This document shows positions 59,073-64,000 of a stretch of 64,000 bases of DNA, piece by piece. The first letter of the stretch is position 1, and every line of letters begins with the position of its first letter. The DNA is from DAOUJW01 sp034422115 (lineage in GTDB: Bacteria; Chloroflexota; Dehalococcoidia; Lucifugimonadales; UBA2985), in contig DAOUJW010000017.1 of the NCBI GenBank assembly GCA_034422115.1, positions 1 to 64,000 of the forward strand. The letters run 5' to 3'. The notes under the pieces were generated by a model, which was not told the DNA's origin, did not search any database, and worked only from the letters and a program-made list of their open reading frames with translations. The position numbers and the translations under genes are program-made.

Positions 59073-60134
59073 ATGACCACAGACGCACTGCTGAGGAATC
59101 TGGATGAGCTGCAAGCCAGGGCCCTGAAGGAGCTGGATGAGTCCGCGACTTCGGAGGCGCTGGAGCAGTGGCGCGTGGCCTTTCTCGGGCGCAGGGGTGA
59201 GCTCACCCAGATTCTCCGGGGACTGTCGTCCATAGAGCCGGAGGAGCGTCGGACGGTAGGCGCGGCGGCCAACAACGTGAAGGCCGTCCTTGAAGAGCGA
59301 CTGGCGGGCGCGGAGGACGCGGTCAAGGTCGCCCAGCTTGAGGCCCTTGCAGAGCAGGGTCGAATCGACGTCACACTGCCTGGCCGGACGCTGCCGGTCG
59401 GACGCCTGCACCCCACGACGCAGATGGTGAGGGAGATATGCGACGCCTTCGTTTCGATGGGCTTCCAGGTGGTGGAAGGGCCGGAGGTGGAGTGGGACCG
59501 CTACAACTTTGAGATGCTCAACATCCCCAAGGACCACCCGGCGCGGGACATGTGGGACACGCTGTGGATTGACTACCAGGACGAGAACGGCGAGCGGCCA
59601 ATGCTGCTGCGCACCCACACCTCGCCCATGCAGATACGCACTATGGAGGCCGGCCAGCCGCCGATAAGGGTGGTGGTGCCCGGCAAGTGCTACCGCTACG
59701 AGGCGACGGACGCCACCCACGAGTGGCACTTCTACCAGGTTGAGGGCCTGGCCGTGGACGACGGCATCACCTTCGCCGACATGAAGGGCACGCTGTACGA
59801 GTTTGCCCGGCTGGTCTTCGGCAGCGAGCGCAAGGTGCGGTTCCGCGTGGACTACTTCCCCTTTGTGGAGCCGGGCGCGGAGATGTCCATCGACTGCTTT
59901 GTGTGCAAGGGCAGAGGCAGCGGCTGCAACGTGTGCCGCGGCTCCGGCTGGATAGAGATTCTGGGCGCGGGCATGGTGAACCCCAAGGTGCTGGAGGGTG
60001 TGGGCTACGACTCCTCAAAGTACACGGGCTTTGCCTTTGGCATGGGGCCGGAGCGCATTGCCATGCTCAAGTACGGAATCGACGACATTCGCCTCTTCTA
60101 CAGCAACGACCTGCGCTTCCTGCGGCAGTTCTGA
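59073..60134 (+). CDS. pheS: Phenylalanyl-tRNA synthetase alpha subunit
   Basis: Catalytic class II subunit, 353 residues. The N-terminal coiled-coil region (about 80 residues) is followed by HPTTQMVREICDAFVSMGFQ, the motif-2 block LLRTHTSPMQIRTM, HEWHFYQVEGLAVD, and the motif-3 region GFAFGMGPERIAMLKYGI. Typical of bacterial PheS. It carries an unusual Cys-rich stretch DCFVCKGRGSGCNVCRGSGW near residue 272, present in many PheS proteins as a metal-binding-like patch. It heads an operon with a protease-like gene and pheT. Confidence 0.96.
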   Translation: MTTDALLRNLDELQARALKELDESATSEALEQWRVAFLGRRGELTQILRGLSSIEPEERRTVGAAANNVKAVLEERLAGAEDAVKVAQLEALAEQGRIDVTLPGRTLPVGRLHPTTQMVREICDAFVSMGFQVVEGPEVEWDRYNFEMLNIPKDHPARDMWDTLWIDYQDENGERPMLLRTHTSPMQIRTMEAGQPPIRVVVPGKCYRYEATDATHEWHFYQVEGLAVDDGITFADMKGTLYEFARLVFGSERKVRFRVDYFPFVEPGAEMSIDCFVCKGRGSGCNVCRGSGWIEILGAGMVNPKVLEGVGYDSSKYTGFAFGMGPERIAMLKYGIDDIRLFYSNDLRFLRQF

Positions 60135-60146
60135 AAGGCGGCGGGC

Positions 60147-60509
60147 ATGGGTATCACATACGTGGACGCTGAGGCGACGGGGCCGACGAGAAAGCGGGCG
60201 CCGGTTCGCCTTATGGTCGACAGCGGGGTCTCATACTCCCTGCTCCCGGAGGACGTCTGGAAGGCCATTGAGCTGGAACCGACGCGGGAGATGACCTTCT
60301 CGCTGGCCGATGGCACGCAGATTGTGCGCCAGATTTCAGAGTGCCGGCTTTCCCTTGAGCATGGTGAAAACCATACTCCTGTTATTCTTGGTGAACCGGG
60401 CGACGACGGTCTGCTTGGTGTCGTAACCCTGGAGATTCTTGGACTTGTCCTGAACCCCTTTAACCGCACGCTTCAGCCCATGCGCGGTATGCTGGCGAGA
60501 GTTAGATAA
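60147..60509 (+). CDS. Retropepsin-like aspartic protease domain protein
   Basis: A 120-residue protein of the clan AA (retroviral-type) aspartyl protease superfamily. The active-site motif is LMVDSGVSYSLLP near residue 23, where the usual DTG is DSG. The second hydrophobic motif GLLGVVTLEILGLVLNP is near residue 88. Such proteins would work as homodimers. It begins with the common opening MGITYVDAEATGP. It lies 12 nt after pheS and 6 nt before pheT, so it is part of that operon. Its function is unknown. Confidence 0.85.
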   Translation: MGITYVDAEATGPTRKRAPVRLMVDSGVSYSLLPEDVWKAIELEPTREMTFSLADGTQIVRQISECRLSLEHGENHTPVILGEPGDDGLLGVVTLEILGLVLNPFNRTLQPMRGMLARVR

Positions 60510-60515
60510 ACTGCT

Positions 60516-62942
60516 ATGAAAGTACCACTGTCCTGGCTTAGAGAGTACGTAGACATAGACCTGCCGCAGGAGGAGCTGGCCCACCGGCTGACCATGGCCG
60601 GCACGGAGGTGGGCAGCATCGACGTTGTGGGCGGCTCGTGGGAGAACGTCTTTGTGGGCTACGTGACCAGCGTCGATCCCCATCCCAACGCCGACCGCCT
60701 GCGGCTGGCCACCGTCAGCCTGGGGGACGAAGTGATGACCGTTGTCTGCGGCGCGCCCAACGTCGCGGCGGGGCAGAAGGTGCCCTTTGCCAAGGTGGGA
60801 GCGCGGCTGGTCGACGCCCGGACGGGGGAGACGGAGACGCTCAAGGCGGCGAAAATTCGCGGCGTGGAGTCCGCGGGCATGGTGTGCTCCGAGCGGGAGC
60901 TTGCCCTTGGCGACGACCACGACGGCATTGTGGTGCTGCCGGACGACGCCCCGGTCGGCACACCGCTCCAGGAGTACATGGGCGACGTGGTCTTCGACCT
61001 TGACGTTACCCCCAACCGGCCGGACTGTCTCTCGGTGCTGGGCGTCGCCAGAGAGGTGGCTGCCCTCACAGGCGCGGTCGTCAAAGAGCCGAATCTCTCC
61101 TATGCAGAGGAGGGCGACCCGGTAGAGGGCCTTGTGGACGTGGAGATAGTCGACCCGTCGCTATGTCCCCGTTACACCGCCAGCGTGGTGCAGGGAATTC
61201 AGGTCGGCCCCTCGCCCCAGTGGATGCAGGACAGGCTCACCAAGGCGGGCCAGCGCCCCATCAACAACGTGGTGGACGTGACCAACTACGTGATGCTGGA
61301 GTACGGCCAGCCGCTCCACGCCTTCAACTACGCCACCATCGGCGAGGCCAGGATCATCGTGCGACCAGCCCGTGAGCAGGAGGCCTTTGTCACCCTGGAC
61401 GAAGCCGACCACACCCTCAGACCGCCCATGCTGGTTATCGCGGACGCCCACCGCTCCGTGGCCCTGGCCGGGATTATGGGCGGCCTCAACACCGAGATGA
61501 CCGACGACACCACGACCGTTCTCCTGGAGTCGGCCAACTTTGATCCGATAAACACGCGGCGCACGTCCCAGGCACTGAGGCTGCGCAGCGAGTCGTCGTC
61601 GCGCTTTGACAAGGGCTTGCAGCCGGAGCTTGCGGAGGTGGCGCTGCGGCGGGCAACCCAGCTGGTGCTCCAGGTGGCCGGAGGCAGGGCGTGCAAGGGC
61701 ATCTGGGACGCCTATCCCAGGCCCGCCGAGAGGCCCGCGCTTCGTTTCACACTGGCCCGGCTCAAGAAGGTGCTAGGCATAGAGCTGCCCGCCGATAGGG
61801 TGAAGGACATCCTGGAGTCGCTGGGCTTCGCAGTCGCCATGGAGTCCGGCGAGGCCATGCAGGTCACCATCCCGTACTGGCGCAGCGACATCGTCCAGGA
61901 GGACGACCTGGTCGAAGAGGTGGCCCGCATCGTGGGCTACGACGAGCTGCCCGTGACCATGCTGTCGACGCCAATCCCGCACCGCGTTGCCCAGCCGGAG
62001 CGGGAGGCGCGGGAGCGGGTGAAGGACATCCTGGCGGAGTGCGGGATGCAGGAGACCATTTCCTACTCCCTGACCAGCGCGGTGGCCCTGGAGAGGACGC
62101 AGCCGGACGGGGAGAGCCACCAGACGTTGAAGCTGGCCAACCCCATGAGCGGGGAGCTTGAGCATCTGCGGCCAACCCTTCGCAGCAGCATTCTCTCCAC
62201 GCTTGCCTACAACCAGCGGAACAGCCGGGAAGGCATAAGGCTTTTCGAGGTGGGCAGGGTGTACATAGCGCGTCCCGCGGATATGCTCTTGGAGCGTCCC
62301 GCCGACCTGCCACTGGAGCGGGAAACTCTGGTGGGTGTTGTGACCGGCCCGCGCTCGGCGGAGGGCTGGCTGGGCGGCGAGGAGCAGATGGACTTCCTGG
62401 ACGCCAAGGGCATTCTGGAGACCTTCCTGGGCAGGCTTGGGGTCGATGCTGCATTCCAGCCTGCCGAAGACCCGCTGTTCATGTCGGGCCGGTGTGCCGC
62501 GATAGAGTCGGGGCAGGCGCAGGTTGGCGTCGTGGGCGAGGTGCACGCCACGGTCCTGGAGCGGTTTGAGATCGATGTCTCCCCCGTTGCGTTGTTTGAG
62601 GTGGACCTGTCGGCGCTTATAGGGGCCATGCCCCAGGAGACGACCCGGTACGCGCCTCTGGCGCGCTACCCCGGCGCATACCGGGACCTGGCCGTTGTTC
62701 TTGACCGGGATGTGGCCGCGGCCTCGGTGCAGCGCATCATCGAGAGGCACCGGCTTGTGGCCCAGGCCACCCTGTTTGATGTCTATGAAGGCGAGGGCGT
62801 GCCGCCGGGCAAGCGGTCACTGGCCTACCGCGTGCTGCTCCAGCACAATGAGCGTACCCTCTCGGGCGACGAGGTGGACAAGGCCCAGGCGGACATACTG
62901 GCGGGCCTGGAGCGGGAGCTTGGGGCGCAGCTGCGAGGGTAG
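60516..62942 (+). CDS. pheT: Phenylalanyl-tRNA synthetase beta subunit
   Basis: Large regulatory and editing subunit, 808 residues. Domains in order: N-terminal MKVPLSWLREYVDIDL; the EMAP/tRNA-binding domain (PHPNADRLRLATVSLGDE) at about 45-150; the B3/B4 editing domain (RPINNVVDVTNYVMLEYGQP, RSESSSRFDKGL) at about 210-390; B5 near 400-470; the class II core-like domain; and the C-terminal FDX-ACB anticodon domain (RYPGAYRDLAVVLDRDVAA). Length and order are standard. It ends the pheS operon and is followed by a repeat island. Confidence 0.97.
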   Translation: MKVPLSWLREYVDIDLPQEELAHRLTMAGTEVGSIDVVGGSWENVFVGYVTSVDPHPNADRLRLATVSLGDEVMTVVCGAPNVAAGQKVPFAKVGARLVDARTGETETLKAAKIRGVESAGMVCSERELALGDDHDGIVVLPDDAPVGTPLQEYMGDVVFDLDVTPNRPDCLSVLGVAREVAALTGAVVKEPNLSYAEEGDPVEGLVDVEIVDPSLCPRYTASVVQGIQVGPSPQWMQDRLTKAGQRPINNVVDVTNYVMLEYGQPLHAFNYATIGEARIIVRPAREQEAFVTLDEADHTLRPPMLVIADAHRSVALAGIMGGLNTEMTDDTTTVLLESANFDPINTRRTSQALRLRSESSSRFDKGLQPELAEVALRRATQLVLQVAGGRACKGIWDAYPRPAERPALRFTLARLKKVLGIELPADRVKDILESLGFAVAMESGEAMQVTIPYWRSDIVQEDDLVEEVARIVGYDELPVTMLSTPIPHRVAQPEREARERVKDILAECGMQETISYSLTSAVALERTQPDGESHQTLKLANPMSGELEHLRPTLRSSILSTLAYNQRNSREGIRLFEVGRVYIARPADMLLERPADLPLERETLVGVVTGPRSAEGWLGGEEQMDFLDAKGILETFLGRLGVDAAFQPAEDPLFMSGRCAAIESGQAQVGVVGEVHATVLERFEIDVSPVALFEVDLSALIGAMPQETTRYAPLARYPGAYRDLAVVLDRDVAAASVQRIIERHRLVAQATLFDVYEGEGVPPGKRSLAYRVLLQHNERTLSGDEVDKAQADILAGLERELGAQLRG

Positions 62943-62956
62943 TAGGGTAGCCTCTG

Positions 62957-63110
62957 ACCATTCCTGCGCAGGCAGGAATCCAGGTGGCGTGGGGTTTGGA
63001 CTCCCGGCTAACCATGCCCGCTCATGGTGAGCCTGTCGAACCATTTGAGCGGGCACACAACAGCCTCGAGGCTCCCGCTCGCTCCCTTCGACAGGCTCAG
63101 GGCGAGCGGT
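62957..63110. repeat. Class B unit plus composite of two class A palindromes
   Basis: CCATTCCTGCGCAGGCAGGA with ATCCAGG, then GCCCGCTCATGG...TTTGAGCGGGC, the linker ACAGCCTCGAGGCTC and CCCGCTCGCTCCC...GGGCGAGCGG. The two class A units and linker repeat the 36299-36394 composite. Confidence 0.8.
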
Positions 63111-63160
63111 ACGGTGTGACTTCTCCAACATACCATCGGACTACCACACCTCACCCGCAA

Positions 63161-63189
63161 TTGACACGCCCGCAGCCGTGTAATATCAT
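63161..63189 (+). promoter_or_regulatory. Promoter of the CAT-anticodon tRNA
   Basis: TTGACA (63161-63166), 17 nt, TATCAT (63184-63189). The mature tRNA begins 17 nt downstream. Confidence 0.75.
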
Positions 63190-63205
63190 CCCTGCACTAA
63201 AGAAG

Positions 63206-63280
63206 GGCAACGTAGCTCAGCGGCAGAGCGGGCGCTTCATAAGCGCTAGGTCGCAGGTTCGAATCCCGCCGTTGCCACCA
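63206..63280 (+). tRNA. tRNA-Met (anticodon CAT)
   Basis: Acceptor arms GGCAACG / CGTTGCC with encoded ACCA. The D arm is GCTCAGCGGCAGAGC, the anticodon loop TTCATAA, and the T arm GGTTCGAATCC. It is most likely elongator Met; a lysidine-type Ile tRNA with the same CAT anticodon cannot be excluded. There is one A-C mismatch in the T stem. Confidence 0.9.
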
Positions 63281-63315
63281 GAAACAAGAGATGGGCTGAA
63301 GGCTCAAATGCTCGG

Positions 63316-63347
63316 AGGGCTTGCCGGTGGGCAGGCCCTTTGGCTTT
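63316..63347 (+). terminator. Intrinsic terminator after tRNA-Met
   Basis: AGGGCTTGCC (63316-63325) pairs with GGCAGGCCCT (63330-63339), with one G-U pair and a 4-nt loop. TTGGCTTT follows. Confidence 0.7.
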
Positions 63348-63373
63348 AGGCATACTTGCCTCGCCACTTGCCA

Positions 63374-63402
63374 TTGAAGGAAGCTGGCGGATTGGCTATA
63401 AT
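63374..63402 (+). promoter_or_regulatory. Promoter of tRNA-Val and tRNA-Leu
   Basis: TTGAAG (63374-63379), 17 nt, consensus TATAAT (63397-63402), 25 nt before tRNA-Val. Confidence 0.75.
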
Positions 63403-63426
63403 GGGACTTCGGATGGTCATACTTCC

Positions 63427-63503
63427 GGGCGGTTAGCTCAGCTGGTTAGAGCGCTTGCTTCACACGCAAGAGGTCAGAGGTTCAAGTCCTCTATCGCCCA
63501 CCA
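63427..63503 (+). tRNA. tRNA-Val (anticodon CAC)
   Basis: Acceptor GGGCGGT / ATCGCCC with discriminator A and encoded CCA. The D arm is GCTCAGCTGGTTAGAGC, the anticodon stem-loop CTTGC-TTCACAC-GCAAG and the T arm AGAGGTTCAAGTCCTCT. It reads GTG codons. Confidence 0.96.
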
Positions 63504-63538
63504 TAGCAGGTCATCCAACGGGTCCTATACGGGATCAC

Positions 63539-63625
63539 GCCGAAGTGGCGGAACGGCAGACGCGCTGCGTTCAGGGCGCAGTGCCCCTTGCGGGCGTGGG
63601 AGTTCAAATCTCCCCTTCGGCACCA
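63539..63625 (+). tRNA. tRNA-Leu (anticodon CAG)
   Basis: Acceptor GCCGAAG / CTTCGGC with A and encoded CCA. The anticodon stem-loop is CTGCG-TTCAGGG-CGCAG. The long variable arm (TGCCCCTTGCGGGCGT) is typical of class II tRNAs. It reads CTG codons. Confidence 0.96.
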
Positions 63626-63690
63626 TTACCTTCTCTTGACGATGTCTTAGGGCATGGCGAGGGTATGGCAATGCGAACGCCATTGCAGCG

Positions 63691-63719
63691 TTGACAAGCA
63701 ATGCTGCATGATGTAAGAA
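63691..63719 (+). promoter_or_regulatory. Possible promoter of the last gene
   Basis: TTGACA (63691-63696), 17 nt, TAAGAA (63714-63719). A GCAATG...CATTGC inverted repeat lies just upstream at 63668-63686. Confidence 0.4.
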
Positions 63720-63737
63720 ACAACCGGAGAGACTGAG

Positions 63738-64000
63738 ATGACTGAGCCGCTTAAATACCCCAGTGATTCTTCTACGGTCGCAACCAGTTCAGGGGAAGCC
63801 TACCTGATTCCAGCTGAACGCACGTGGGGCAGCCCCTCTTGGGAACTGCTCAATGATCTCAACGTAGAGTTGCATAATTCTAAGGAAGAAGCGCTGGCAA
63901 CTACCAGCCTGCCTGTACGGGAATACGGCATGGGAAAGACGTTTAAGGAGGCCATAGAGGACCTCCTGACGTCTCTTAGCGACTACTACGAGTCTCTTGA
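63738..64000 (+). CDS. Protein of unknown function (3' end outside the window)
   Basis: An open frame from ATG 63738, with GGAG upstream, continues to the window edge, giving 87 residues. The visible start is MTEPLKYPSDSSTVATSSGE, followed by AYLIPAERTWGSPSWELLND. Later come TTSLPVREYGMGKTFKEAIE and DLLTSLSDYYESL. The last part looks helical and has the EAIxDLxxSLxxYxxSL pattern seen in some antitoxin-like or regulatory proteins, but I do not recognise the family. Codon use is less GC-rich than the neighbours. No function is proposed. Confidence 0.7.
   Translation, partial: MTEPLKYPSDSSTVATSSGEAYLIPAERTWGSPSWELLNDLNVELHNSKEEALATTSLPVREYGMGKTFKEAIEDLLTSLSDYYESL

Overview
The window is a GC-rich bacterial chromosome segment made mostly of housekeeping genes, separated by islands of short palindromic repeats. 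I infer a member of the Chloroflexota, most likely a SAR202-like Dehalococcoidia relative. The grounds are Thr-Pro-rich lipoproteins, a split glycine decarboxylase, a Gly-tailed RRM protein, an archaeal-type PEP carboxylase and ferredoxin-linked 2-oxoacid metabolism. No rRNA or ribosomal protein marker is present to confirm this. TTG and GTG starts are common, and several genes look leaderless.

Layout. 1-2.4 kb: the end of a compatible-solute ABC transporter (proV-proW). 2.5-11.3 kb: two large secreted or surface proteins, an orphan HigA with a decayed HigB, a membrane protein and a duplicated repeat block. 11.3-12 kb: a repeat island with a 37-nt poly-C run. 12-19.2 kb: mnmA (minus), then an RRM protein and the run ybeY-dnaX-ybaB-recR-recO-oadG-oadB. 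19.2-20 kb: a hicAB toxin-antitoxin pair with its own promoter and palindrome. 20-29.3 kb: metF, glyA, a UbiA prenyltransferase, a Nudix hydrolase, an HpcH/HpaI aldolase, an EEP-family enzyme, a C26 peptidase and gyrA. 29.3-36.1 kb: a ThDP enzyme, a methyltransferase, crcB, archaeal-type ppcA and a SulP transporter. 36.5-42.5 kb: an FmdB-type protein, thiE, a CcmE variant and divergent korAB / citrate synthase sharing a promoter region. 42.6-46.2 kb: a MidA-like methyltransferase, an HD hydrolase, trmI and a peroxiredoxin with in-frame TGA at its catalytic position. 46.5-51 kb: the operon gcvT-gcvH-gcvPA-gcvPB. 51.1-57.3 kb: an ankyrin lipoprotein, an AAA ATPase plus DUF3226 (Toprim-like) pair, and small accessory enzymes. 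57.5-58.9 kb: a cobalamin riboswitch controlling an ECF S-component and a DUF4430 lipoprotein. 59-63 kb: pheS, an aspartic-protease-like gene, pheT. 63.2-64 kb: three tRNA genes and a truncated gene of unknown function.

How it fits together. metF, glyA and the gcv operon form a one-carbon/glycine module. ppcA, citrate synthase and korAB form a C4/TCA module using ferredoxin, and oadB/oadG suggest a sodium-translocating decarboxylase whose alpha subunit lies elsewhere. The most interesting points are the selenoprotein peroxiredoxin candidate with a bacterial SECIS-like hairpin, the riboswitch-controlled cobalamin uptake pair, the shared korAB/gltA regulatory region, the CXXXY-type CcmE, the ATPase-Toprim pair, and a MITE-like element family of about 105 bp that brackets the selenoprotein gene.
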